Source: Flavobacterium psychrophilum (lineage in GTDB: Bacteria > Bacteroidota > Bacteroidia > Flavobacteriales > Flavobacteriaceae). From it: a stretch of 7,851 bases of DNA. Under the pieces are notes generated by a model. The model was not told the DNA's origin. It worked only from the letters and a program-made list of their open reading frames with translations, and searched no databases. The position numbers and the translations under genes were made by a program. Below, piece by piece: positions 1 through 7,475 of the stretch; the first letter of the stretch is position 1, and each line of letters opens with the position of its first letter. The stretch spans positions 1 to 7,851 of the forward strand of contig CALPPS020000092.1 of the NCBI GenBank assembly GCA_943325515.2, read 5' to 3'.

Positions 1-2
1 AG

Positions 3-87
3 CGGAGAAAGAGGGATTCGAACCCCCGGACCTGTTACAGTCAACAGTTTTCAAGACTGCCGCAATCGACCACTCTGCCATTTCTCC
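3..87 (-). tRNA. tRNA-Ser (anticodon UGA)
   Basis: Read on the minus strand, this folds as a class II tRNA of 85 nt. The 7-bp acceptor stem GGAGAAA/TTTCTCC pairs 81-87 with 4-10. The anticodon stem GCAGT/ACTGT closes the 7-base loop CTTGAAA, whose anticodon TGA is at 51-53. A long variable arm follows, as expected for serine tRNA. The T arm is GGGGG-TTCGAAT-CCCTC with one G-U pair, and the discriminator base is G at position 3. CCA is not encoded: the next bases are CT, so the 3' end must be added by nucleotidyltransferase. It decodes UCA and, by wobble, other UCN serine codons. It lies downstream of ribB on the same strand but has its own promoter. Confidence 0.96.
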
Positions 88-120
88 ATTAAGTCGATGC
101 CTACTTGCGTAATGCGGTTG

Positions 121-150
121 CAAATATAACAACCTTTTTCATTTGGCAAA
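121..150 (-). promoter_or_regulatory. Bacteroidota-type promoter of the tRNA-Ser gene
   Basis: On the minus strand, TTTG (150-147) is followed after 18 bases by TATATTTG (128-121). This exactly matches the Bacteroidota -7 consensus TAnnTTTG with its -33 TTTG. Transcription would start near position 115, leaving a leader of roughly 27 nt before the mature tRNA 5' end at 87. The -7 box sits in the loop of a short inverted repeat, GGTTG (116-120) and CAACC (130-134). The assignment rests on consensus match and position; no start site has been measured. Confidence 0.75.
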
Positions 151-162
151 AAGATTTAGTCT

Positions 163-182
163 AAAAAATAAACATATTTTTT
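163..182 (-). terminator. possible weak AT-only terminator after ribB
   Basis: A perfect 8-bp inverted repeat (aaaaaata at 163-170, tatttttt at 175-182) with a 4-base loop lies about 60 bases after the ribB stop and just upstream of the tRNA promoter. The stem contains only A-T pairs and is not followed by a clean U tract on the minus strand, so it would be weak. It is the only hairpin I see in the 157-bp gap at 88-244 that could end the ribB transcript. Read-through into the tRNA is equally possible. Confidence 0.25.
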
Positions 183-244
183 CTTCTTGAGGCTATTTCT
201 TTCATCATCTGTGAATTAACACTCGTGAAAAGATTTTTTTTCTT

Positions 245-1378
245 TTAATAGGCTACATATTCTGTAATTTCTAAACCATAACCAATCATTCCGACGCGCT
301 TGGATTGGGTAGTATTTGAAATTAATTTAATCTTGGCAATATCAATATCGTGTAATATTTGTGCTCCGATACCAAAATCTTTTACATCCATTTTAATTTG
401 TGGGGCTTTTAGGATGCCATCGGCTTGTAATTGTTTCAACTCGGTTAAACGATTTAATAAATCAGAGGAGTCCACTTCTTGATTGATAAATAAAATTGCA
501 CCTTTACCTTCTTCTGCAATGCGTTTAAACATATCGTCTAGCTTTTTATCTACATCATTGGTAAGTGTATTCAAGATGTCGTTATTGGCTTGTGTAGAGT
601 TGATACGTGTTAAAATGGGTTCACCAGTATTCCAGCTACCAAGTGTTAAGGCTAGATGTATTTGTTTATTAGTAGTCTGTTGATAAGCTCTTAAACGGAA
701 TTTCCCAAAACGAGTTTGTATTTCGAAATCTTCTTTCTTGTTAATCAAACTATCATGTTGCATTCTGTAAGCCACTAGGTCTTCAATGGAAACTAGTTTT
801 AAATTAAATTTTTTAGCTACTTCTACCAGTTGAGGTAGGCGCGCCATGCTACCGTCTTCGTTCATAATCTCTACAATAACTCCAGCCGATTTAAAACCAG
901 CCAATCTTGCAAAGTCAATAGCGGCCTCTGTATGTCCTGTTCTACGTAAAACACCACCTTGCTTGGCTGTAAGGGGAAAAATGTGTCCAGGACGTGCCAA
1001 ATCAAATGGTTTGGTATCTTCATTGACCAAAGCTAAAATAGTTTTAGCTCTATCGGCTGCGGAAATTCCAGTAGTAACTCCATGACCTTTTAAATCTACT
1101 GAAACTGTAAAGGCAGTTTCCATGTGGTCAGTGTTATTTTTAACCATGGAATGAAGCTCTAATTCGTTGCATCTTCGTTCTGTAAGAGGAGCACAAATTA
1201 ACCCTCTACCATGGGTAGCCATGAAGTTAATCATTTCTGGAGTTACTTTTTCGGCTGCGGCCAAAAAATCTCCTTCGTTTTCACGATCTTCATCGTCAAC
1301 CACTATAATGACTTTTCCTTGTCGAATGTCTTCTATAGCTTCTTCAATTGTATTGAGTTTTATTTTTTCTATTTCCAT
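245..1378 (-). CDS. ribB: 3,4-dihydroxy-2-butanone-4-phosphate synthase with a degenerate GTP cyclohydrolase II-like domain
   Basis: A 377-residue two-domain protein. Residues about 8-205 are RibB, which converts ribulose 5-phosphate to 3,4-dihydroxy-2-butanone 4-phosphate plus formate, the four-carbon precursor of riboflavin. The acidic loop [10 protein letters not shown] (28-37), the [11 protein letters not shown] segment (100-110) and RPGHIFPL...[17 protein letters not shown] (129-161) carry the known metal- and substrate-binding residues. Residues about 216-377 align with RibA (GTP cyclohydrolase II) and keep [10 protein letters not shown] (333-342) and a GYGLEI end. However, the zinc-binding Cys cluster (normally CLTGDxFGSxRCDC) is replaced by residues about 254-270 without cysteine, and QEGRGIGL has become QEVDSSDL (300-307). 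RibA activity is therefore unlikely, and a separate RibA elsewhere is expected. The ATG overlaps the stop of the upstream permease gene by one base (TAATG), implying coupled translation; no other start is needed. It is the last gene of the operon. Soluble cytoplasmic enzyme. Confidence 0.95.
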   Translation of the reverse strand: MEIEKIKLNTIEEAIEDIRQGKVIIVVDDEDRENEGDFLAAAEKVTPEMINFMATHGRGLICAPLTERRCNELELHSMVKNNTDHMETAFTVSVDLKGHGVTTGISAADRAKTILALVNEDTKPFDLARPGHIFPLTAKQGGVLRRTGHTEAAIDFARLAGFKSAGVIVEIMNEDGSMARLPQLVEVAKKFNLKLVSIEDLVAYRMQHDSLINKKEDFEIQTRFGKFRLRAYQQTTNKQIHLALTLGSWNTGEPILTRINSTQANNDILNTLTNDVDKKLDDMFKRIAEEGKGAILFINQEVDSSDLLNRLTELKQLQADGILKAPQIKMDVKDFGIGAQILHDIDIAKIKLISNTTQSKRVGMIGYGLEITEYVAY

Positions 1379-3273
1379 TACACTTTTGTGTTTGGTGATG
1401 TGTCTAATCGGTTAACATAAATTCTATTAAAAATATAAAACAAGAAATAGAAGGGAAACCCACCAGTCATAATAATAAATATTGGTATTTCAATAGGTTT
1501 ACCATTATATTCAGTTATGGTTTTGAGTAGTTGTTGTGCTTTCCAGACAGTAAAAAAGAAAATTAAAGCTATAACCACTGTAATAATTTTTAACAATAAA
1601 GTCTCAGGCACTCCGAAATAGGAAATGACAAGCAAGCCAATATTTGTTAGCAAAGCCATTAAACTATATAGGTTATATTGTTGAGCTATTTGAGCTATTA
1701 ATATGTTTTGGTTTCTTTTACTTGGTGGTTCAGAGGTTTTATATTTATTGGTTTTTCCAGAAGAATCTGTTTCAATGTAAGCATTACTATCTTCTATTTT
1801 TATATCCGTAACAAAATCTGTTGTTACAGTTTGTAATGTTACTAGTTGTTCATTATTTGAAGGGAAAATGCGATTAAAAATATTGGGTAGCCAATCAAAG
1901 TTGATGCTAAATCCTTTATCATCTGTGGCTCTTTTGGTCAAAATAATTGCTAATGGCGCTAAAACCATTGTTGACATCCAACATCCTAAGAAAGGAGAAA
2001 CCCCACCTTCTTGTGCTACTTTTTTTCCAAAAGTATTAATGAAATGAAAAATAATAAAAATTAAAATAGCAAAAACTATAGGCAATCCTAAACCTCCTTT
2101 GCGAATAATAGCTCCTAATGGTGCGCCAATAAAGAACATTAAAAAGCAGGAAAAGGTAATTACAAATTTATCATACAATGCAATCCAATGTAGGTTGATG
2201 TTCTTTTGTTTCTCTTCTGTCTCAAATCGGGAACTTTCTAAAGAAAACAAAGTGCCGTCTATATTACTACTGGCTACTCTAATTATTTGAGTTTTGCTTG
2301 TTTCAGAAAAACCTTGAAGCAGATTATTCATGTTCAATGTTGGAGAGTCAGCATTTGTTGTGTTTCCTACATAGTTGGCAATAGCACGTTGGTTTATGTT
2401 TTCACTTATTGAGATTATGTCTTTCTTATAGTTTTTTTGTAAGGAGTCAAGCGTGTATTTTAATTCGCCAACGTTCAGCATGGTATTGGTATTAGTAATT
2501 TGCTCGTCATTCATATCGGCACTATTCAATTTAGATAAATCGATATTAATCACATAACGTTTGAATTCACTTTTTGCAAATGGATATTTGTTGCGGTCTT
2601 CATACTTAGTTGGGATGATGTCTTCATAATAATTTCCATCATTCAGTACTAATTTCAAAACATTTGAATTTTCGCTACTAACTAATTCTCCTTTTTTGGC
2701 TTTGATTACTGTATTGCTTCCTGAACCTAATATCGACTTTTTGTGAATGGTAACCTGACTTAAATATTTGCCATTTTTACCTGATTTTTTTTCTACCTTG
2801 ATATTATAGGCACCCACATCACTAAACTGTCCTTCAGCAATGGCCATGGCTGGTTTTACTTGTGCAATGTTTCTTCGGAAGTTTATAAATTTATATTCGG
2901 CATAAGGAATAACATTGTTTGCAAAAATGAAAGTAATAAGACTTAAAAAAAGAATAAATAAGATAAGACTTCGCATGGTTCTTTTTAATGAAATTCCAGC
3001 AGACTTCATTGCTGCAAATTCATAGTTTTCTGCAAAACTACCAAAGGTCATAATAGAAGCTAATACTACGGAAAGCGGTAATACTAATGGAATAACACTT
3101 GGCATTTTAAATAACAAGAACTTAATAATCATATAGATGTCTAAATCTTTCCCTGCCAGTTCAGAGATAAATAGCCAAACGACTTGCAATACGAATATGA
3201 AAAAAAGAATTACAAATACCGAAGTAAATGTAGTGAGGAAAGATTTTAATAAGTACTTGTCAAGTATTTTCAC
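1378..3273 (-). CDS. LptF/LptG (YjgP/YjgQ) family permease with extended C-terminus
   Basis: A 631-residue inner-membrane protein of the LptF/LptG family, the membrane half of the LptB2FG transporter that extracts lipopolysaccharide and passes it towards the outer membrane. The N-terminus [13 protein letters not shown] and membrane segments near residues 12-36, 57-80 and 102-120 are typical. A periplasmic beta-jellyroll-type region follows (about 125-360), then segments near 366-390, 396-415 and 427-446. E. coli LptG is about 360 residues. The excess comes from a longer periplasmic part and a C-terminal extension: a polar linker (about 450-530) and three more hydrophobic segments (about 537-553, 559-576, 596-616). 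I cannot separate LptF from LptG by eye, so no symbol is given. The start is GTG (3273-3271): the frame is closed by TAG at 3288-3286 and the next Met is residue 48, inside the conserved region. It starts 7 bp after the lolA stop and its own stop overlaps the ribB start. Confidence 0.9.
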   Translation of the reverse strand: MKILDKYLLKSFLTTFTSVFVILFFIFVLQVVWLFISELAGKDLDIYMIIKFLLFKMPSVIPLVLPLSVVLASIMTFGSFAENYEFAAMKSAGISLKRTMRSLILFILFLSLITFIFANNVIPYAEYKFINFRRNIAQVKPAMAIAEGQFSDVGAYNIKVEKKSGKNGKYLSQVTIHKKSILGSGSNTVIKAKKGELVSSENSNVLKLVLNDGNYYEDIIPTKYEDRNKYPFAKSEFKRYVINIDLSKLNSADMNDEQITNTNTMLNVGELKYTLDSLQKNYKKDIISISENINQRAIANYVGNTTNADSPTLNMNNLLQGFSETSKTQIIRVASSNIDGTLFSLESSRFETEEKQKNINLHWIALYDKFVITFSCFLMFFIGAPLGAIIRKGGLGLPIVFAILIFIIFHFINTFGKKVAQEGGVSPFLGCWMSTMVLAPLAIILTKRATDDKGFSINFDWLPNIFNRIFPSNNEQLVTLQTVTTDFVTDIKIEDSNAYIETDSSGKTNKYKTSEPPSKRNQNILIAQIAQQYNLYSLMALLTNIGLLVISYFGVPETLLLKIITVVIALIFFFTVWKAQQLLKTITEYNGKPIEIPIFIIMTGGFPFYFLFYIFNRIYVNRLDTSPNTKV

Positions 3274-3280
3274 CTCGAGG

Positions 3281-3943
3281 TTAATCTATTTTGTTGATGT
3301 AGTAATTAGGATATCTACTCGACACAAAGGTAAACTGATTTTTTGACAAAGGTTGATTGGTTTTAAAAGAATTAACAGTAAGTGTGGTTTTAGTACCATT
3401 TTTACCCATTTCAATCACTGTATAAATGTTTTTAGTTTGGGAATCAATGCCTAATAAGATCTCTTTGCGTGTGTCTTTTGAGCTTGTTGGGATTAATTTA
3501 ATATATTGTATTTTTCTTCCTTTAACATCTTGTAATATATCCCATGAAAATTTGTAACCACTATTGAAAAATGTTAGCATTTTTGAAGGAGTAATAGCAG
3601 TATCATCTTTTTCGTTGACACTAGATATGGTTACTTCTTCATCTTCAGGGACAATAGTGTAACTTTTTTTTCCATCAAATATTTTTGTAACGCCCAGGAA
3701 GTTGAGTACATATTTGTTGTTTTCTAATATTACGTTGCCTTTACTTTCTTTATTGATATTCTCTTTTGCGTTATAAAGGGTATACTTGAAATCTACTGAA
3801 ATGTTACTAAAAGATTTGATTTTTGCCGTAACTTGATCTAGCATATCTTTAGCTTTTTTGTCTTGAGCATGATTAGTAAAACTTACAAGCACCAATAATA
3901 CCATAGATATTATTTTGTTCATTTTATTCATGGTTTTGTTCAT
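3281..3943 (-). CDS. lolA: LolA-like outer-membrane lipoprotein carrier
   Basis: A 220-residue exported protein resembling LolA, the periplasmic chaperone that carries lipoproteins released by LolCDE to the outer membrane. The N-terminus is a signal peptide with hydrophobic core IISMVLLVLVSF (11-22) and a likely cut after NHA (residue 26), leaving Gln first; there is no lipobox cysteine. The mature part has the LolA pattern: an amphipathic helix KAKDMLDQVTAKIKSFSNIS (30-49), then beta strands (VDFKYTL, KGNVILENNKYVLNFLG, TKIFDGKKSYTIVPED), ending in the FTFVSSRYPNYY segment. Three in-frame ATGs (3943, 3931, 3922) are possible starts. The first overlaps ftsK by 20 bp. The third begins one base after the ftsK stop and gives a compact 20-residue signal peptide, so it is a serious alternative. 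The location between ftsK and an LptF/LptG-type permease fits an envelope-biogenesis role. Family assignment is from sequence pattern; cargo is not shown. Confidence 0.87.
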   Translation of the reverse strand: MNKTMNKMNKIISMVLLVLVSFTNHAQDKKAKDMLDQVTAKIKSFSNISVDFKYTLYNAKENINKESKGNVILENNKYVLNFLGVTKIFDGKKSYTIVPEDEEVTISSVNEKDDTAITPSKMLTFFNSGYKFSWDILQDVKGRKIQYIKLIPTSSKDTRKEILLGIDSQTKNIYTVIEMGKNGTKTTLTVNSFKTNQPLSKNQFTFVSSRYPNYYINKID

Positions 3944-6413
3944 TATTTAAAAATTGTTCTAATGAAGTTAAATCGGTAATGTTGACACTACGCGCTTTAC
4001 TTCCTTCAAACGGACCTACAATTCCTGCTGCTTCTAATTGGTCAATTAATCGACCAGCACGGTTGTAACCCAGTTTCAACTTTCTTTGCAATAATGATGC
4101 CGAACCTTGTTGGGCAGTCACAATTATTTCAGCAGCTTCTCTGAACATACTGTCTCTTTCTGATATGTCAAATTCTAAGTTTACGCTGCTACCGTCTTCT
4201 CCTATATATTCAGGCAATAGATAGGCGCTAGCATAGGCTTTTTGAGAACCAATATAATCAACAATTTTCTCTACTTCTGGTGTATCAACAAAAGCACATT
4301 GTACGCGTACTAAATCATTTCCGTTGGAGTATAATAAATCTCCTCGACCTATTAATTGGTCGGCACCTCCAGAGTCTAATATAGTTCTAGAATCTATTTT
4401 AGAGGTTACTCTAAAGGCAATTCGTGCTGGGAAGTTGGCTTTGATCATCCCTGTAATTACATTAACAGAAGGACGTTGTGTGGCAATGATTAAATGAATA
4501 CCAATAGCACGTGCTAATTGAGCCAAACGAGCAATAGGCGTTTCTACTTCTTTACCCGCAGTCATAATTAAATCGGCAAACTCGTCTACCACTAATACAA
4601 TGTAGGGTAAGAAGCGGTGACCATTCTCCGGATTTAGTTTACGTGTTTTGAACTTATCATTATACTCTTTGATATTACGAACCATAGCGTCTTTCAATAA
4701 AGAATAGCGATTATCCATTTCTAAACAAAGCGAATTCAGCGTATTGATAACCTTGTTGTTATCGGTAATAATAGCATCTTCGGTATCGGGTAATTTGGCT
4801 AAGTAGTGTCGTTCTATTTTGTTGAATAGAGTAAGTTCTACTTTCTTTGGGTCAACCAAAACAAATTTTACTTCTGCTGGATGTTTTTTGTATAATAAGG
4901 AAGTTAATACCGCATTTAGTCCAACTGATTTTCCTTGTCCTGTGGCTCCAGCCATCAAAAGGTGAGGCATTTTGGCTAAGTCTACTACAAAAGTTTCATT
5001 GGAAATGGTTTTGCCTAGTGCAATTGGCAATTCCATCTCTGCTTCTTGGAATTTAGCAGACGCTATCACCGTCTTCATTGGTACCATAGTAGGATTTTTG
5101 TTGGGCACTTCAATACCGATGGTTCCTTTTCCTGGGATAGGAGCAATGATACGAATGCCTAAGGCAGCAAGTGAAAGTGCTATATCATCTTCTAAACTCT
5201 TTATTTTAGAAATACGAATACCCGCTTCTGGAACAATTTCATATAGCGTTACCGATGGTCCGACAGTAGCTTTAATTTGTGCAATATCTATTTTGTAGTT
5301 TTTTAAGGTTTCTACAATTTTATTTTTGTTTTCTTCTAACTCTTCCTGATTGATAGTTATACCTACTGATGTGTATTCTTTTAGTAAATCGATAGTAGGG
5401 AATTTGTAATTTGACAATTCTAAGGTGGGGTCAAATAACCCAAAATCTTCAACTAATTTAGCAGCAAGATTTTCTTCCATAATATCTTCATCTGCTGCTT
5501 TTTCAATTACAAAAGCTTCATCATTAGTTATAATGATTTCCTTCCCCATTTCGCTTTTGCTTGTTTCAGGTTGTGGGGTAGGAGTAACGGTTATAATAGT
5601 TGGTTCCAAATTAATTTCGGAAGCATGTTCAATAGTAGGCTTCAATGCCTCTTTATTGATTTCAAATTGAGAAGTTTTCAATGTAGGTTCTTCTAATTGC
5701 TTCGCCTGTTCGCTTTCGCTTGGGTCTTCTTCCTCTTTTACAGCAAATTCTTCTAAATTATAATCTGTAGTTTGCTTAATTCCTGTAATAGTGTTTAAAT
5801 CTTCTTTGATATCTTTGTGTTTCTTTTCAAAGAATGATTTAATGGCATCAGGAGATACTTTTATTTTAAAAATAATATAGACCAGTAGAGTAAAAATAAT
5901 TCCTAAAAAGGTACCTGTTTTCCCAATGTAGTCTTGCAGGAATTGATTCATTTCATAACCAACTGTTCCTCCAAGTTCTGGTATAGTGGTAGCGAAAAAT
6001 CCAAATAGTATAGATAGGACAACAATTGAAAACAAATCCCAAAACCAAGTATTTTTAAGTTTCTGGATGGGTAAATCTAGCACCAAAAAAATACCACTCA
6101 AAAAGAAGAGTTTCACAAAAAGAAAGGAAGCCACCCCGAAGCCGCGATAAATAAATATATTGGCTATGTAAGCCCCAAATTTCCCTAACCAATTGTCAAC
6201 GGTTTCATTTCTATCCGTAAATGAATCTACCGCACTTTGGTCTGCTTGACCCGACACAAAGAAAGAAATAAACGAAACTAGAAATGCAATGGATAGTAGG
6301 ACTAATAGGAAACCAAATAACATTCGGTATTGTTTTTTAGTCTTCAGTATTTTCAGCTCTAGATTGGGATCTTTTTCCTTTTCTTTAGTTTCTTTTTTTA
6401 CTGTTTTTGCCAT
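3924..6413 (-). CDS. ftsK: DNA translocase FtsK
   Basis: An 829-residue FtsK/SpoIIIE protein, the septum-anchored ATPase that pumps chromosome ends into daughter cells and activates XerCD recombination at dif. The basic N-terminus precedes four membrane segments (about 30-53, 92-112, 125-145, 168-184). A short acidic linker (about 185-335, rich in E, P and T) replaces the very long one of E. coli FtsK (1329 residues). The motor follows: an alpha domain (about 340-440), then the RecA-like beta domain with Walker A GATGQGKS (489-496), DPKKVEL (521-527), Walker B IVLVVDEFAD (605-614), the ATQRPSV segment (644-650) and GRGDLLY (689-695). The winged-helix gamma domain that reads chromosome polarity signals and contacts XerD is at about 752-812, with RKLKLGYNRAGRLIDQLE and GIVGPFEGSKARSV. 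All catalytic motifs look intact. The ATG is 33 bp after the lipid kinase stop; the 3' end overlaps the longest lolA reading frame. Confidence 0.97.
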   Translation of the reverse strand: MAKTVKKETKEKEKDPNLELKILKTKKQYRMLFGFLLVLLSIAFLVSFISFFVSGQADQSAVDSFTDRNETVDNWLGKFGAYIANIFIYRGFGVASFLFVKLFFLSGIFLVLDLPIQKLKNTWFWDLFSIVVLSILFGFFATTIPELGGTVGYEMNQFLQDYIGKTGTFLGIIFTLLVYIIFKIKVSPDAIKSFFEKKHKDIKEDLNTITGIKQTTDYNLEEFAVKEEEDPSESEQAKQLEEPTLKTSQFEINKEALKPTIEHASEINLEPTIITVTPTPQPETSKSEMGKEIIITNDEAFVIEKAADEDIMEENLAAKLVEDFGLFDPTLELSNYKFPTIDLLKEYTSVGITINQEELEENKNKIVETLKNYKIDIAQIKATVGPSVTLYEIVPEAGIRISKIKSLEDDIALSLAALGIRIIAPIPGKGTIGIEVPNKNPTMVPMKTVIASAKFQEAEMELPIALGKTISNETFVVDLAKMPHLLMAGATGQGKSVGLNAVLTSLLYKKHPAEVKFVLVDPKKVELTLFNKIERHYLAKLPDTEDAIITDNNKVINTLNSLCLEMDNRYSLLKDAMVRNIKEYNDKFKTRKLNPENGHRFLPYIVLVVDEFADLIMTAGKEVETPIARLAQLARAIGIHLIIATQRPSVNVITGMIKANFPARIAFRVTSKIDSRTILDSGGADQLIGRGDLLYSNGNDLVRVQCAFVDTPEVEKIVDYIGSQKAYASAYLLPEYIGEDGSSVNLEFDISERDSMFREAAEIIVTAQQGSASLLQRKLKLGYNRAGRLIDQLEAAGIVGPFEGSKARSVNITDLTSLEQFLNNEQNHE

Positions 6414-6446
6414 TGGTTAGTTATAATCGATATTAAAATCGAAAGT

Positions 6447-6821
6447 TTATAAAAATTTAGGAACATAAATTAATAATCCTACAGCTATGGCTGCTACTGC
6501 GGCAAACATTACAGCACCAGCTGCAATATCTTTAATAAATCCAATTTTTTCATGAAATTCAGGATGTATAAAGTCAGCTACTTTTTCAACAGCGGTATTT
6601 AAACTTTCTATGCCAAGTACTAATCCAAATGCTAGGATTTGCATCATCCATTCTTCCCTTGAAATATGTAATATAAAGCCAGCAATAATCATTACTACTG
6701 CAATAGAAGATTGCACCATTACACTATGTTCGGTAGTAATAAGTTTATAGGCTCCTTTGATTGAAAAACCTACGCTTTTGAGTCTTCCAGATAAAAAGGT
6801 GTTATCTTTTTCAAATTCCAT
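6447..6821 (-). CDS. dgkA: diacylglycerol kinase (DgkA/undecaprenol kinase) family protein
   Basis: A 124-residue small integral membrane kinase of the prokaryotic DgkA family, close to the family's usual length (E. coli DgkA is 122). An amphipathic N-terminal region with conserved GAYKLITTEHS (23-33) is followed by three membrane segments (about 34-53, 58-76, 99-119). The signature region reads GIESLNTAVEKVADF (70-84); E72, N75, E79 and D83 match the conserved acidic and Asn positions, and KDIAAGAV (97-104) matches the conserved stretch before the last helix. Members phosphorylate diacylglycerol (Gram-negative recycling) or undecaprenol (many Gram-positives), using ATP; the sequence does not tell me which lipid is used here. 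It starts 11 bp after the tpx stop and ends 33 bp before ftsK, with no terminator between. Membrane lipid or carrier-lipid recycling would fit its envelope-related neighbours. Confidence 0.92.
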   Translation of the reverse strand: MEFEKDNTFLSGRLKSVGFSIKGAYKLITTEHSVMVQSSIAVVMIIAGFILHISREEWMMQILAFGLVLGIESLNTAVEKVADFIHPEFHEKIGFIKDIAAGAVMFAAVAAIAVGLLIYVPKFL

Positions 6822-6832
6822 GGATAATTTAT

Positions 6833-7330
6833 TTAAAGAGCTGCTAAAGCCGACTCGTAATTTGGTTCATCAGCTATTTCTGGAACTTGTTCTGCATATT
6901 TTACGATTCCGTTTTCATCTATAACAAGTACTACTCTAGAATGCAATCCTGCCAAAACACTATCGGTTATTTCTAAACCATAGTCTTTACCAAAATTACC
7001 AGTTTTGAAATCGGATAAATTTTCTACATTTTCTAATCCTTCTGTCCCACAAAAACGCTTTTGAGCAAAGGGTAAATCGCGAGAAATACACAACACTTTT
7101 GTATTTGCTGTAGTACTAGCTTTTGCATTAAAAGTTCTAACTGATGTAGCGCAGGTAGGTGTGTCAATACTTGGAAAAATATTTAAAACTAGTTTTGAAC
7201 CTGAAAAATCAGCTAAAGTAGCAATACTTAAATCGTTTTTTACTAAAGAAAAATCAGGCGCTTTTGAGCCTATTTTTGGTAGTTCACCATTGGTGTGTAT
7301 TGGATTTCCTCCTAATGTAATATTTGCCAT
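6833..7330 (-). CDS. tpx: thiol peroxidase (atypical 2-Cys peroxiredoxin)
   Basis: A 165-residue peroxiredoxin of the Tpx family, which reduces hydrogen and organic peroxides using thioredoxin. It aligns along its length with E. coli Tpx (168 residues). The active-site segment NIFPSIDTPTC (50-60) contains the peroxidatic Cys60 and the conserved Thr57. The resolving Cys94 is in DLPFAQKRFCGTEGL (85-99). A third cysteine at 81 (VLCIS) matches the extra one in E. coli. The start chosen is ATG at 7330, because MANITLGGNP is the family N-terminus. The frame stays open back to a TTG at 7354, but that overlaps the predicted -7 promoter box, so the eight extra residues are not likely to be translated. 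No signal peptide, so cytoplasmic. First gene of the putative six-gene operon and divergent from an ArsR-family gene. Confidence 0.95.
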   Translation of the reverse strand: MANITLGGNPIHTNGELPKIGSKAPDFSLVKNDLSIATLADFSGSKLVLNIFPSIDTPTCATSVRTFNAKASTTANTKVLCISRDLPFAQKRFCGTEGLENVENLSDFKTGNFGKDYGLEITDSVLAGLHSRVVLVIDENGIVKYAEQVPEIADEPNYESALAAL

Positions 7331-7351
7331 TTGATTATTTTTTTTAAGTGT

Positions 7352-7382
7352 CAAAAGTAGTAAAAATAATTAGGACTTGTGT
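7352..7382 (-). promoter_or_regulatory. candidate promoter of tpx and the downstream operon
   Basis: On the minus strand, TACTTTTG (7359-7352) matches the Bacteroidota -7 consensus TAnnTTTG. Transcription would begin near 7346, giving a leader of about 16 nt before the tpx ATG at 7330. At the expected spacing the -33 position reads ACAC rather than TTTG, so that half is poor and the promoter may need an activator or be modest. One arm of an inverted repeat, TTGTGTT (7377-7383), covers this -33 position; its partner AACACAA is at 7407-7413. Consensus-based only. Confidence 0.45.
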
Positions 7383-7413
7383 TTCCTATTTATCATTTTT
7401 AGATTTAACACAA
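7377..7413. repeat. 7-bp inverted repeat in the tpx-arsR intergenic region
   Basis: TTGTGTT at 7377-7383 and AACACAA at 7407-7413 are perfect inverted copies separated by 23 bases. The near arm overlies the -33 position of the candidate tpx promoter. It could be a regulator site or a loose hairpin, but 7-bp arms in AT-rich DNA can arise by chance. Confidence 0.3.
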
Positions 7414-7436
7414 AAGGAAAAAGAAAACTACGAAAA

Positions 7437-7469
7437 TTTGGTTTATTATATTTTATTATCGTAATATTG
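7437..7469 (+). promoter_or_regulatory. candidate promoter of the ArsR-family gene
   Basis: TTTG (7437-7440) is followed after 21 bases by TAATATTG (7462-7469), one mismatch from the Bacteroidota -7 consensus TAnnTTTG. The implied start near 7475 leaves about 18 bases to the ATG at 7493, a normal short leader for the group. The -7 box runs into the palindrome at 7464-7475, the arrangement expected if the regulator blocks its own promoter. Confidence 0.5.
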
Positions 7470-7475
7470 CAATAT
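7460..7475. promoter_or_regulatory. candidate ArsR operator
   Basis: ATATTGCAATAT (7464-7475) is a perfect 12-bp palindrome; the same bases can also be read as two tandem near-identical octamers, cGTAATAT (7460-7467) and tGCAATAT (7468-7475). It lies 17 bases upstream of the ArsR-family start codon and overlaps the candidate -7 element. ArsR/SmtB proteins bind as dimers to AT-rich inverted repeats at their own promoters and release when metal binds, so autorepression is the simplest reading. Binding is inferred. Confidence 0.5.

Noticed and set aside
88..244. FMN riboswitch or other structured RNA near ribB
   Set aside because: The RFN element sits upstream of riboflavin genes. Here ribB starts inside the preceding gene's stop codon, leaving no leader, and the downstream gap shows only the tRNA promoter and an AT-only hairpin.
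846..1420. Plus-strand reading frames opposite ribB
   Set aside because: They are antisense to a clearly recognised enzyme, have no recognisable domains and no promoter of their own.
4847..5670. Plus-strand reading frames opposite ftsK
   Set aside because: Antisense to well-conserved FtsK motor and linker sequence; composition looks like a shadow of the real gene.
6427..6442. Inverted repeat TCGAT-ATTAAA-ATCGA between the lipid kinase gene and ftsK as a terminator
   Set aside because: The stem is only 5 bp, mostly A-T, with no U tract; the 33-bp gap looks like an ordinary intra-operon spacer.
7331..7354. Eight-residue N-terminal extension of Tpx starting at a TTG (7354)
   Set aside because: The family N-terminus begins at the ATG at 7330, and the extension overlaps the consensus-like -7 promoter box, so it is probably not transcribed in full.
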